Shown piece after piece: positions 8,460-15,769 of a DNA stretch of 23,028 nucleotides. The stretch's first letter is position 1, and every line of letters begins with the position of its first letter. The translations under genes were made by a program, and so were the position numbers. The DNA lies in contig JBDLTI010000029.1 of assembly GCA_039805865.1 (NCBI GenBank), positions 1 to 23,028 on the forward strand, in the 5' to 3' direction. The DNA comes from Fluviibacter sp039805865. GTDB taxonomy: Bacteria; Pseudomonadota; Gammaproteobacteria; Burkholderiales; Rhodocyclaceae. A model generated the notes under the pieces. It did no database searches. It worked only from the letters and a program-made list of their open reading frames with translations, and was not told the DNA's origin.

Positions 8460-8487
8460 TGGAGCGGGCGATGGGAACCGAACCCAC
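8460..8487 (-). other. 3' fragment of a tRNA-Gly gene (T arm, acceptor strand and CCA), possible attachment-site remnant
   Basis: On the minus strand these 28 bases read GTGGG, TTCGGTT, CCCAT, CGCCCGC, T, CCA. That is a T stem, T loop, T stem, the 3' acceptor strand and the encoded CCA of a bacterial tRNA-Gly whose 5' end would be GCGGGCG. No GCGGGCG partner, D arm or anticodon arm is present in the bases upstream on that strand (8488-8560), so it is a fragment and not a tRNA gene. Tyrosine-recombinase elements use exactly this part of tRNA genes as attachment sites, and the fragment sits at the edge of the first restriction operon. No integrase is in the window. Confidence 0.7.
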
Positions 8488-8652
8488 CGTACATTCAGTA
8501 AAGAAAAGTTCCCTCCATATTAGGCGCTACTTCAGACAGCAATAAATGTGTTTGCAGCCATTTTCTATCCGGCTGGCGAGCGACAGCTTAGGGCGAGGAT
8601 CGGTCAGTGCTCCAATTTCCGCTTTGGGTCGAAACCAGCCCCATGTTTAAAA
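8488..8652. other. Non-coding stretch with no recognised feature
   Basis: Together with 8280-8459 this makes a gap of about 370 bases between hsdM and the DUF1330 gene. Apart from the terminator and the tRNA fragment I see nothing convincing here: no gene-like frame, no second terminator and no clear promoter. The segment TCCGCTTTGGGTCG (about 8619-8632) looks like the dispersed intergenic repeats of some betaproteobacteria, but I cannot confirm that. Confidence 0.35.
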
Positions 8653-8946
8653 CTATTCTCCAACTCGAAACAGCGTCAGACTCATCGCCTGAGACCGCAC
8701 CGGCACCAGCGCTTGATACTCCGGGCTTGCCGCCCAACGATCTGCATCTACCTCTGAAGGGAATTGCAGCTCTACAAAAGCGGTGAATTCACCACAAGGC
8801 AATTCATTCCAATAGGTCTTGGCAGAAGTACCGCGCGCCACAACTGAGCCTTGGTATTTTTCCACCGTGGCACCAACCTGACTTCGGTAGATCTCAAAAG
8901 CCGCTGGATCTTTCATGCGAATCAGCCCGATAATTTTTACAGTCAT
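8653..8946 (-). CDS. DUF1330 family protein
   Basis: This small cytoplasmic protein of 97 residues has the dimeric alpha+beta barrel look of DUF1330. It begins MTVKIIGLIRMKDP, followed by FEIYRSQVGATVEKYQGSVVARG, the FTAFVELQFPS strand and WAASPEYQALVPVR, all characteristic of the family. The ATG at 8946 is preferred over a longer frame starting at 8979 because AAAGGTG sits 7 bases before it and because the longer form would run through the terminator at 8975-9000. No biochemical activity is established for the family; relatives are monooxygenase-like folds. It appears to be a single-gene unit. Confidence 0.85.
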   Translation of the reverse strand: MTVKIIGLIRMKDPAAFEIYRSQVGATVEKYQGSVVARGTSAKTYWNELPCGEFTAFVELQFPSEVDADRWAASPEYQALVPVRSQAMSLTLFRVGE

Positions 8947-8974
8947 AACGGCACCTTTTTTTGTGATCCAAAAC

Positions 8975-9000
8975 AACAAAGGCGCCGAAGCGCCTTTGTT
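8975..9000 (-). terminator. Rho-independent terminator of the exported repeat protein gene
   Basis: This is a perfect 11-bp stem (AACAAAGGCGC at 8975-8985, GCGCCTTTGTT at 8990-9000) closed by a four-base loop. On the minus strand the loop reads TTCG, a very stable tetraloop, and the stem is followed by TTTGTTGTTTT. It begins 19 bases after the stop codon of the gene at 9020-9616 and ends that transcript before the DUF1330 gene. Confidence 0.85.
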
Positions 9001-9019
9001 TCTGTGCGGTTAGCGCAGT

Positions 9020-9616
9020 TTACTTCTTAGGTGTGGCTACGAAACCAACCGCCATATCCTGAACGTATTCAACAACAACATCGTCACCGACCTTGAAGTT
9101 ATCTAGGCCCAGAACAGCTTTATCAACTTTAACCTTGTTGACCTTGCCATCAGGCATGGTGATTTCTGCCGTACGTGCCTTGGCATTGATGCTCTTGATC
9201 ACAGCAGTTGCCTTGATGGTGTCGATTTCTTCAGCAAAAGGCTTCTTGTTAGCTTGATCCTGAACCTTCACGGTACGGGTGCCCGTAACGCTAGGCTGAG
9301 CACCCTTAGGCGCAGCAACCAGACCAACCACTACCGCTTGTGCATACTCAACAACGAAGGTGTCACCCTTCTTGATCTTGTTGAAGTTAGTGACCGATTT
9401 ACCGACTGTCATTGGTGCCAGTTGGCCCTGGTCGTTTTTCAGCATCACAGTACGTGTCTTGGCGTTTACCGAGTCAACAGTGGCCGTCATGATGGTCACT
9501 TCTGCAGCAACAGGGGCAACTTCAGCGGCAGGGGCAGCAGCTGGAGCAGCCGTTTGAGCTTGAACATTCAGACCAGCGGTAGCCAGCAGTGCGGCCAGTA
9601 GCAGCGATTTTTTCAT
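9020..9616 (-). CDS. Exported protein with two tandem copies of a ~65-residue beta-rich domain, function unknown
   Basis: This protein of 198 residues begins with a clear Sec signal peptide (MKKSLLLAALLATAGLNVQA, cleavage expected after AQA or nearby), then an Ala/Pro/Val-rich linker to about residue 40. Two related units follow. The first runs TATVDSVNAKTRTVMLKND to FVVEYAQAVVVGLVAAPKG; the second runs ATAVIKSINAKARTAEITMPDG to VVVEYVQDMAVGFVATPKK. They share the pattern (V/I)xS(V/I)NAK(T/A)RT, K(K/V)GDxxVVEY and the ending VG(L/F)VA(A/T)PK. The product should be periplasmic. The start has GGAG about 9 bases upstream. It has its own terminator and no operon partner. I do not recognise a named family, and no catalytic residues are evident. 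Confidence 0.8.
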   Translation of the reverse strand: MKKSLLLAALLATAGLNVQAQTAAPAAAPAAEVAPVAAEVTIMTATVDSVNAKTRTVMLKNDQGQLAPMTVGKSVTNFNKIKKGDTFVVEYAQAVVVGLVAAPKGAQPSVTGTRTVKVQDQANKKPFAEEIDTIKATAVIKSINAKARTAEITMPDGKVNKVKVDKAVLGLDNFKVGDDVVVEYVQDMAVGFVATPKK

Positions 9617-9644
9617 GCAAAGTTCTCCAAGAGAAAATTAAGGT

Positions 9645-9674
9645 GCTTTGTTTGCGGAGCGCAAAATGCAAAGC
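9645..9674 (-). terminator. Possible hairpin terminator at the 3' end of mpl
   Basis: GCTTTG and TTTGCG (9645-9656) pair with CGCAAA (9660-9665) and CAAAGC (9669-9674), leaving a 3-base loop and a 3-base bulge. It lies just past the mpl stop codon at 9678-9680. The tail on the minus strand is T-rich only after several bases (ACCTTAATTTTC), so termination is plausible but not certain. Confidence 0.3.
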
Positions 9675-9677
9675 GTT

Positions 9678-11039
9678 TTAGGATGATATCAGGGCTTCCA
9701 ATAACTTGTTGTGAATTCCCTGGAAACCGCCATTGCTCATGACCAGCACGTGATCTCCGGCCTTGGCTTCTGCAACTATTGCTTTCACCATAGCGTTAAA
9801 GTCTTCATGCACCTCGGCACACGCGCCCATAGGCGCCAACGCCGCAGCTGCATCCCAGCCCAGATTGGCGCCATAGCAATACACGCGATCGCAGGCCGCC
9901 AGGCTCTGCGGCAGCTGATCTTTCATCACACCGAGCTTCATGGTGTTTGAACGCGGCTCGATGACGGCAAGAATACGCGCTGCGCCGACTTTGCGACGCA
10001 AACCGGCAACGGTGGTCGTAATGGCCGTTGGGTGGTGTGCAAAATCATCGTAAACGGTGACGCCACGTTCCACACCGCGCACTTCCATGCGACGCTTCAC
10101 GTTCTCAAAACGCGATAGGGCATCGAGGCCTTTATCCAGCGGCACACCGACGTGGCGTGCCGCCAGCATGGCGGCCAGCGCATTCATACGGTTGTGTTCG
10201 CCTGTTAAGGCCCAGGTGACTTCACCAATTTTCTTGGTGCCTTCGTGAACAATCAAACTGCCCGTCGCATCATCACCAGTAATGGTGTAACCGCTGCCCT
10301 CGCCAAAGCCTTCAACAGGCGTCCAGCAGCCGCGCTCTAATACGCGCGATAACGCCGGTTCGGTAGCGTTGGAAACAATCAGGCCATTACCCGGCATGGT
10401 GCGCACCAGATGATGGAACTGTGTTTCGATTGCACCGAGATCGGCAAAGATATCGGCATGATCGAATTCCAGATTATTGAGAATGGCTGTGCGCGGATGG
10501 TAGTGCACAAACTTCGAGCGCTTGTCGCAAAAGGCGGTGTCGTACTCATCGGCTTCGATCACGAAAAACGGCGAATCTTCCAGTGCGCCATGCAACCGTG
10601 CAGATACGCCGAAGTTGCAGGGCACACCACCGATCAGAAAGCCCGGCGCCAGACCGGCGTCTTCCAGAATCCAGGCGAGCAGTGACGCCGTGGTGGTTTT
10701 GCCATGCGTACCCGCTACGCCCAACACCCAGCGTCCTTGCAAGATATGCTCGGCCAGCCACTGTGGGCCAGACACATATGGCAACCCCGCATCGAGAATG
10801 GCTTCGAGCAAGGGGTTGCCGCGTGAAACGGCGTTGCCAATCACAAACACATCCGGCTTTAACGATAGCTGCGATGGATCAAATCCTTCGATCAATTCAA
10901 TGCCGGCGCCACGCAGCTGATCGCTCATGGGTGGATACACGCCCGCATCACAGCCGGTGACTTTGTGCCCTGCGGCCCGCGCCAGTTGCGCAAGGCCGCC
11001 CATGAAGGTGCCGCAGACACCCAGAATATGCAAATGCAT
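9678..11039 (-). CDS. mpl: UDP-N-acetylmuramate:L-alanyl-gamma-D-glutamyl-meso-diaminopimelate ligase Mpl
   Basis: Mpl is the peptidoglycan-recycling ligase that joins the recovered murein tripeptide directly to UDP-MurNAc, using ATP in the cytoplasm. The 453-residue length fits. The protein begins MHLHILGVCGTFMGGLAQLA, and the Mur-ligase ATP site GTHGKTTT is at 110-117. EADEYDTAFCDKRSKFVHY and LNNLEFDHADIF are hallmarks that separate Mpl from MurC. EHNRMNALAA and DDFAHHPTAI follow, the latter with the conserved histidines. I chose the ATG at 11039 because the family starts exactly there; 25 further codons are open upstream but have no family similarity. It is transcribed away from the gene at 11138. 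Confidence 0.95.
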   Translation of the reverse strand: MHLHILGVCGTFMGGLAQLARAAGHKVTGCDAGVYPPMSDQLRGAGIELIEGFDPSQLSLKPDVFVIGNAVSRGNPLLEAILDAGLPYVSGPQWLAEHILQGRWVLGVAGTHGKTTTASLLAWILEDAGLAPGFLIGGVPCNFGVSARLHGALEDSPFFVIEADEYDTAFCDKRSKFVHYHPRTAILNNLEFDHADIFADLGAIETQFHHLVRTMPGNGLIVSNATEPALSRVLERGCWTPVEGFGEGSGYTITGDDATGSLIVHEGTKKIGEVTWALTGEHNRMNALAAMLAARHVGVPLDKGLDALSRFENVKRRMEVRGVERGVTVYDDFAHHPTAITTTVAGLRRKVGAARILAVIEPRSNTMKLGVMKDQLPQSLAACDRVYCYGANLGWDAAAALAPMGACAEVHEDFNAMVKAIVAEAKAGDHVLVMSNGGFQGIHNKLLEALISS

Positions 11040-11137
11040 CGTCTTTCCCGTCTTTCGTCTTTGCATTGTCATGCCGGCGCAATATCCGGCAGGTAGGTTT
11101 AGAATGGAATCCATTGTACCTGCCCCGGAGAGACCCG

Positions 11138-11770
11138 ATGCGCCACCGACGACGCCCAGCCGGCATGCAGAACAACGGCACTGCCCATATTGCCGCCGTT
11201 GCCGCTCGTTTGATGGCAGAAGACGGCGTGGATGATGTCGAGCTGGCCAAACGTAAAGCTGCTCACCAGCTCAATTTACCGGAATGGATTGGCCTTCCCA
11301 CCAGCCAGGCCGTATACGATGCACTACGCACTCATCAGGCGATTTTTCAGGATAGCGAACAGCAGGAACGAATTGCCATCATGCGTGCAGAAGCACTTTA
11401 CTGGATGGAACTCCTGTCAGAGTTTCATCCGTATCTCACCGGCTCGGTACTCGATGGCACGGCCGGCCGATACTCGATGATCGATATTCTGCTGTATCCG
11501 GACAGCGATAAGGATGTCGAGATCTTCCTGCTTAACCAGGGTGTCGAGTACGAATTTGCGAAAACACGTAACGATCGTACCAGTGCCGTATTGCAGGTAT
11601 CGCGTAACGAACTGGTCGTGAATCTGGTGATTTACCCGAGCCACGACGAGCGAGTCGTCTTTAGAAAGCACGATGGCTCTATACGAGAACGCGCCCACGC
11701 AGAAAATGTGCGCGCCCGGATGACAATCGATGCGGCTTTCGTATCGGATGCGAATTTGCCGGTAAAATAG
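11138..11770 (+). CDS. Conserved hypothetical protein with a nucleotidyltransferase-like region
   Basis: This protein has 210 residues with no signal peptide. The ATG at 11138 is favoured by GGAGAG 7 bases upstream; an in-frame ATG at 11066 lies in the mpl intergenic region and adds residues with no gene-like character. The middle part holds LTGSVLDGTAGRYSMIDILL and then KDVEIFLL (about 100-132). This resembles the GS motif and paired acidic residues (Asp126, Glu128) of minimal nucleotidyltransferases. The strand that should bring the third acidic residue reads LVVNLVIYP, with Asn162 in that place, so activity is doubtful. It is divergent from mpl. I do not know its substrate, and the family call is tentative. 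Confidence 0.75.
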   Translation: MRHRRRPAGMQNNGTAHIAAVAARLMAEDGVDDVELAKRKAAHQLNLPEWIGLPTSQAVYDALRTHQAIFQDSEQQERIAIMRAEALYWMELLSEFHPYLTGSVLDGTAGRYSMIDILLYPDSDKDVEIFLLNQGVEYEFAKTRNDRTSAVLQVSRNELVVNLVIYPSHDERVVFRKHDGSIRERAHAENVRARMTIDAAFVSDANLPVK

Positions 11771-11821
11771 AGCTAACTGCCGCTAAAACACGGGCACACT
11801 CACTCACGAAAGAATCTGCAT

Positions 11822-12373
11822 ATGCGTTTTAATTTGCTTTCACGCCGCGCCCTATTTCGTAACGCAACGCTGACTGGCCTGGCCGCTATCGCTTTAATCT
11901 CGGGCTGTTCAAAGTTCGACAATAGCCAGAGCGCGCTGAACGGTCCGCAAGTGACTGCCAAATTTTACGATGCACAATTCAAAGATGCCGCCGGCAAACC
12001 GGTTGATCTAACGACGCTGCGTGGCAAAACCGTGGTCATTAACTTCTGGTCGACCTGGTGCCCGCCCTGCGTAGAAGAAATGCCCATGTTCAGCGAAGTG
12101 CAGACGGCCTATAAAGACAAAAACGTCGTTTTTGTTGGCATCGCCGCCGATCAGGCAGATAACGTTAAGGCATTTCTCCAGAAAACGCCGGTGAACTATC
12201 CTATCGCCGTAGGCGGCCAACAGGCCTTTGAGCTCTCGCAAGCTTTAGGTAACCGCCACGATGCCGTGCCATTTACGCTCATGATTAACGCGAAAGAAGG
12301 CATCACCAGCCGTCACTTCGGTGTTTACACGCGCAAAGACCTGGAAGCAGACATCGCTAAAGCACTAAAGTAA
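11822..12373 (+). CDS. TlpA/ResA-like thioredoxin-fold lipoprotein
   Basis: This 183-residue protein is an envelope thiol-disulfide oxidoreductase. A twin-Arg-containing basic start and hydrophobic segment lead to a lipobox LISGC, so Cys29 is the likely lipidated residue and the protein should be membrane-anchored, facing the periplasm. The redox site is WSTWCPPC (Cys80, Cys83), preceded by LRGKTVVINFW and followed by EEMPMF, as in TlpA and ResA. The cis-proline region is VPFTLMIN. Typical roles for this family are reduction of apocytochrome c or other periplasmic disulfides; the specific partner cannot be read here. It stands immediately before aroQ, as in many betaproteobacterial genomes. 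Confidence 0.88.
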   Translation: MRFNLLSRRALFRNATLTGLAAIALISGCSKFDNSQSALNGPQVTAKFYDAQFKDAAGKPVDLTTLRGKTVVINFWSTWCPPCVEEMPMFSEVQTAYKDKNVVFVGIAADQADNVKAFLQKTPVNYPIAVGGQQAFELSQALGNRHDAVPFTLMINAKEGITSRHFGVYTRKDLEADIAKALK

Positions 12374-12463
12374 CTCGATCAGGTTGCCATCTTGCTGACA
12401 TCTGGTGGCGATCATTAGGCTAAAGACTGGCAATTTGCAGCCAATTGGGAGACAATAATCACC

Positions 12464-12961
12464 ATGAACAATCGCACCAATACGCCCTCTGGCGAATCGC
12501 TGGGCAAGGTTCTGGTTCTGAACGGACCCAACCTGAATCTACTGGGTCAGCGCGAGCCACATCTTTATGGCGCCACCACGCTGGCCGACATCGATCGCGC
12601 ATTAGCCGATCGGGCCGAACGTGCCGGCATCGTGCTGGAAACGTTCCAGAGCAACCACGAAGGTGCGCTGATTGAGCGACTTCATGCAGCACGTAGCGAA
12701 GATTTTGATTTTTTGATCATCAACCCCGCCGCCTTCACGCACACCAGCATTGCCCTGCGTGATGCGGTGCTGGCTTCGGACCTCTCCTTTATTGAAGTGC
12801 ACCTTTCTAACGTGCACGCCCGCGAAGAATTCCGCCACCAATCCTATTTTTCGGACAAAGCCATTGGCACCATTACCGGCCTAGGCGCACAAGGCTATTT
12901 GCTGGCTTTTGACCACATCATCGCTGCACTTTCAGACAATTTAGATCCAGGCCAAGCCTGA
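12464..12961 (+). CDS. aroQ: Type II 3-dehydroquinate dehydratase AroQ
   Basis: AroQ converts 3-dehydroquinate to 3-dehydroshikimate in the shikimate pathway; it is a cytoplasmic dodecamer. The protein has 165 residues, about 15-20 more than typical because of a polar N-terminal extension. The core begins at KVLVLNGPNLNLLGQREPHLYG, which holds the catalytic Tyr35. QSNHEG, INPAAFTHTSIALRDA and EVHLSNVHARE follow, with catalytic His113, then YFSDKA and GYLLA. The position that is often Tyr in NPxAYTHTS is Phe91. GGGAGA lies upstream of the ATG at a somewhat long distance. It is read in the same direction as accB. Confidence 0.95.
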   Translation: MNNRTNTPSGESLGKVLVLNGPNLNLLGQREPHLYGATTLADIDRALADRAERAGIVLETFQSNHEGALIERLHAARSEDFDFLIINPAAFTHTSIALRDAVLASDLSFIEVHLSNVHAREEFRHQSYFSDKAIGTITGLGAQGYLLAFDHIIAALSDNLDPGQA

Positions 12962-13013
12962 GTCTAGCCTTTCACTCTTTAATCATTCACTGACACGACT
13001 TCAGGAGCCCATT

Positions 13014-13460
13014 ATGGATCTGCGCAAACTCAAAAAACTGATTGACCTGGTACAAGAATCCGGCATTTCCGAACTGGAAGTCACCGAAGGTGAAGAAAAA
13101 GTCCGCATCGCCAAGCAACTGCACGCTGCACCCGTTGCTCACCAAATTTATGCGCCTGCACCTATGGCCGCTGGCCCGGCAGCACCCGCCGCAGCGCCCA
13201 CAGCTGCTGCACCAGCGCAACCTGCAGGTCACGAAGTGAAGAGCCCGATGGTTGGCACCTTCTACCGCGCCTCGTCGCCAGAAGCCAAATCCTTTGTTGA
13301 AGTGGGCGATAGCGTTAAGGAAGGCCAAACCCTATGCATTATCGAAGCCATGAAGCTGCTCAACGAAATCGAATCCGATGCCACCGGCGTTGTGAAAGCG
13401 ATCCTGGTAGAAAATGGCCAGCCGGTTGAATTTGGCGAACCCCTCTTCATCATCGGCTAA
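13014..13460 (+). CDS. accB: Biotin carboxyl carrier protein of acetyl-CoA carboxylase
   Basis: AccB carries the biotin that shuttles CO2 between the carboxylase and transferase in the first step of fatty-acid synthesis. It has 148 residues. The N-terminal part is MDLRKLKKLIDLVQESGISE, an Ala/Pro-rich flexible linker covers about 39-72, and the biotinyl domain ends the protein. The biotinylation motif is EAMKLLNE with Lys114 as acceptor, and the thumb-containing SPMVGTFYRASSPEAK is intact. AGGAG lies just upstream of the ATG. accC starts 5 bases after its stop codon, so the pair is one operon. Confidence 0.97.
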   Translation: MDLRKLKKLIDLVQESGISELEVTEGEEKVRIAKQLHAAPVAHQIYAPAPMAAGPAAPAAAPTAAAPAQPAGHEVKSPMVGTFYRASSPEAKSFVEVGDSVKEGQTLCIIEAMKLLNEIESDATGVVKAILVENGQPVEFGEPLFIIG

Positions 13461-13465
13461 TCGCC

Positions 13466-14827
13466 ATGTTTGAAAAGATTCTAATCGCCAACCGGGGGGA
13501 GATTGCCCTCCGCATCCAGCGCGCCTGTCGCCTGCTGGGTGTTAAAACCGTGGTCGTGCACTCCGAAGCCGACCGCGATGCCAAATACGTCAAGCTGGCC
13601 GACGAGTCTGTCTGTATCGGTCCGGCCGCATCGAAAGATAGCTACCTCAATGTGCCGGCCATTATCTCGGCTGCCGAAGTCACCGATGCCGAAGCCATTC
13701 ACCCCGGCTACGGTTTCCTGTCGGAAAACGCTGACTTCTCCGAGCGCGTTGAGCAGTGTGGTTTTGTATTCATCGGCCCGAAAGCCGAGACGATTCGCCT
13801 GATGGGCGACAAAGTGTCTGCTAAAGACGCCATGAAGGCCGCCGGTGTACCATGCGTGCCCGGCTCTGAAGGTGCTTTGCCCGAAGATCACAAGGAAATC
13901 ATCCGTATTGGCCGTAGCGTCGGTTATCCGGTGATCATCAAAGCCGCCGGTGGTGGCGGTGGTCGCGGCATGCGCGTGGTGCATACCGAAGCAGCACTGA
14001 TCAATGCCGTACAAATGACCCGCCAGGAAGCCCAGACGGCCTTTGGCAATCCGGTCGTGTACATGGAAAAGTTCCTGGAAAATCCACGTCACGTGGAAAT
14101 TCAGATTCTTGCCGATACGCATGGCAATGCCGTCTATCTGGGCGAACGCGATTGCTCAATGCAACGCCGTCACCAGAAGGTGATTGAAGAAGCACCGGCA
14201 CCGGGCATTCCGGAAAAGCTAATCGCCAAGATCGGCGAGCGCTGTGCAGAAGCCTGTCGCAAGATTGGTTATCGCGGCGCCGGCACGTTTGAATTCCTGT
14301 TCGAAAACGGCGAGTTCTATTTCATCGAAATGAACACCCGCGTGCAGGTTGAACACCCGGTTACCGAAATGATTACGGGCATCGACATTCTGCAAGAACA
14401 GATCCGTATTGCGGCTGGTGAAAAGCTACGCTTCCGCCAGAAAGACATCGAGTTCCGTGGCCACGCCATCGAATGTCGTATCAATGCCGAAGACCCGTAC
14501 ACCTTCGTGCCGTCACCCGGCACCATCACTGCCTGGCACACACCGGGCGGCCCTGGCATCCGCGTTGATTCCCACGTGTACGCCGGCTACAAGGTACCGC
14601 CTTACTACGACTCGATGATTGGCAAGCTGATTGCTTACGGCGAAACCCGTGATCAGGCTATTCGTAAAATGCGTATCGCGTTGTCGGAAATGCTGGTCGA
14701 AGGCATCAAGACCAACATTCCACTGCACCACGAACTGATGCGTGACAAAGGTTTTGTGGACGGCGGCGCCAGCATTCACTATCTAGAACATATGCTGGCC
14801 GAGAAAAAAGAAGTCGAGCGCAAGTAA
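13466..14827 (+). CDS. accC: Biotin carboxylase subunit of acetyl-CoA carboxylase
   Basis: AccC uses ATP and bicarbonate to carboxylate the biotin on AccB. The 453-residue length is normal. The start is MFEKILIANRGEIALRIQRA. The ATP-grasp glycine loop KAAGGGGGRGMRVV, the VEIQILADTHGNAVYLGERD segment and the metal and substrate site FIEMNTRVQVEHPVTEMITG are all conserved. The C-terminal domain contains GHAIECRINAEDP. No defect is seen. Its stop codon is followed without a gap by the GTG of prmA. Confidence 0.98.
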   Translation: MFEKILIANRGEIALRIQRACRLLGVKTVVVHSEADRDAKYVKLADESVCIGPAASKDSYLNVPAIISAAEVTDAEAIHPGYGFLSENADFSERVEQCGFVFIGPKAETIRLMGDKVSAKDAMKAAGVPCVPGSEGALPEDHKEIIRIGRSVGYPVIIKAAGGGGGRGMRVVHTEAALINAVQMTRQEAQTAFGNPVVYMEKFLENPRHVEIQILADTHGNAVYLGERDCSMQRRHQKVIEEAPAPGIPEKLIAKIGERCAEACRKIGYRGAGTFEFLFENGEFYFIEMNTRVQVEHPVTEMITGIDILQEQIRIAAGEKLRFRQKDIEFRGHAIECRINAEDPYTFVPSPGTITAWHTPGGPGIRVDSHVYAGYKVPPYYDSMIGKLIAYGETRDQAIRKMRIALSEMLVEGIKTNIPLHHELMRDKGFVDGGASIHYLEHMLAEKKEVERK

Positions 14828-15739
14828 GTGGCGGATCAATCAACCTGGGTGAGCGCACGCATCATCGCGGACGCCCAGCAAGCCGATGCACTCGGCGATG
14901 CCTTGATGGAAGCCGGCGCATTGTCGGTGACCGTTGAGGATGCCGATGCCGGCACTGCTGCAGAAACACCCCAGTACGGGGAGCCGGGCATGGAGACCCA
15001 GCTGGTCTGGGCGCGCTCCGTACTTTCGGCGTTATTTGATGCGGATCAACCGGTCGAAGAAATCGTCAGCACCTGCGCGGCTGCCCTCGGGCTAAAGGCC
15101 GAGCTGACGATTGAAGCAGTGCCCGAAACCGACTGGGTGCGCGCCACGCAAGCTCAGTTCGAACCCATCCCGATTGCTGGTCCCCTCTGGATTGTGCCGA
15201 CCTGGCACACCCCGCCAGATGCCGATGCCATCAACCTGGTGCTCGACCCGGGCTTAGCCTTCGGCACAGGTAGTCATCCGACCACCCGCATGTGCCTGCA
15301 ATGGCTGGTACGCGAACGCCCAGCCGGTACCGTGCTCGATTACGGTTGTGGCTCGGGCATTCTGGCCATTGCTGCTTCCAAGCTCGGCGCAAGCGAAGTG
15401 ATTGGTGTCGATATTGATCCGCAGGCTGTACGCTCTGCGCATGACAATGCCGATGCCAACAACGTGCAAGCCGCATTCTTCGATGCCAGCCAGAATTTGC
15501 CGATTCCTTATGACACTCAGAAATACGATGTCGTCCTAGCCAATATTCTGGCCAATCCGCTGCGCGTGCTGGCACCGGCACTCACTGCACGCCTGAAACC
15601 CGGCGCGTCACTGGTGCTCGCCGGGTTGCTGGCCGAACAAGCCGAAGAACTGATCGGCATCTACAGCCCCTGGCTCAACATGCAGGTGGCCGACACCCAG
15701 GAAGGCTGGAGCCTACTGGTTGGGTCGCTGCCGCAATAA
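14828..15739 (+). CDS. prmA: Ribosomal protein L11 methyltransferase PrmA
   Basis: PrmA trimethylates ribosomal protein L11 using S-adenosylmethionine. It has 303 residues. Family segments are DPGLAFGTGSHPTT at 140-153, the SAM-binding VLDYGCGSGILAIAASKLGA at 169-188 with VIGVDIDPQA after it, and ANILANPL, the PrmA counterpart of an NPP motif. The start is a GTG that directly follows the accC stop codon (TAAGTG); no independent ribosome site is visible, so translation is probably coupled to accC. The accC-prmA neighbourhood is common in betaproteobacteria. Confidence 0.95.
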   Translation: MADQSTWVSARIIADAQQADALGDALMEAGALSVTVEDADAGTAAETPQYGEPGMETQLVWARSVLSALFDADQPVEEIVSTCAAALGLKAELTIEAVPETDWVRATQAQFEPIPIAGPLWIVPTWHTPPDADAINLVLDPGLAFGTGSHPTTRMCLQWLVRERPAGTVLDYGCGSGILAIAASKLGASEVIGVDIDPQAVRSAHDNADANNVQAAFFDASQNLPIPYDTQKYDVVLANILANPLRVLAPALTARLKPGASLVLAGLLAEQAEELIGIYSPWLNMQVADTQEGWSLLVGSLPQ

Positions 15740-15769
15740 TCACACCCCACCATTTTTCTGAAGACGGAT

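Noticed and set aside
8455..8535. A complete tRNA gene on the minus strand
   Set aside because: Only the T arm, 3' acceptor strand and CCA are present. No GCGGGCG 5' partner or anticodon arm is found upstream, so it is a fragment.
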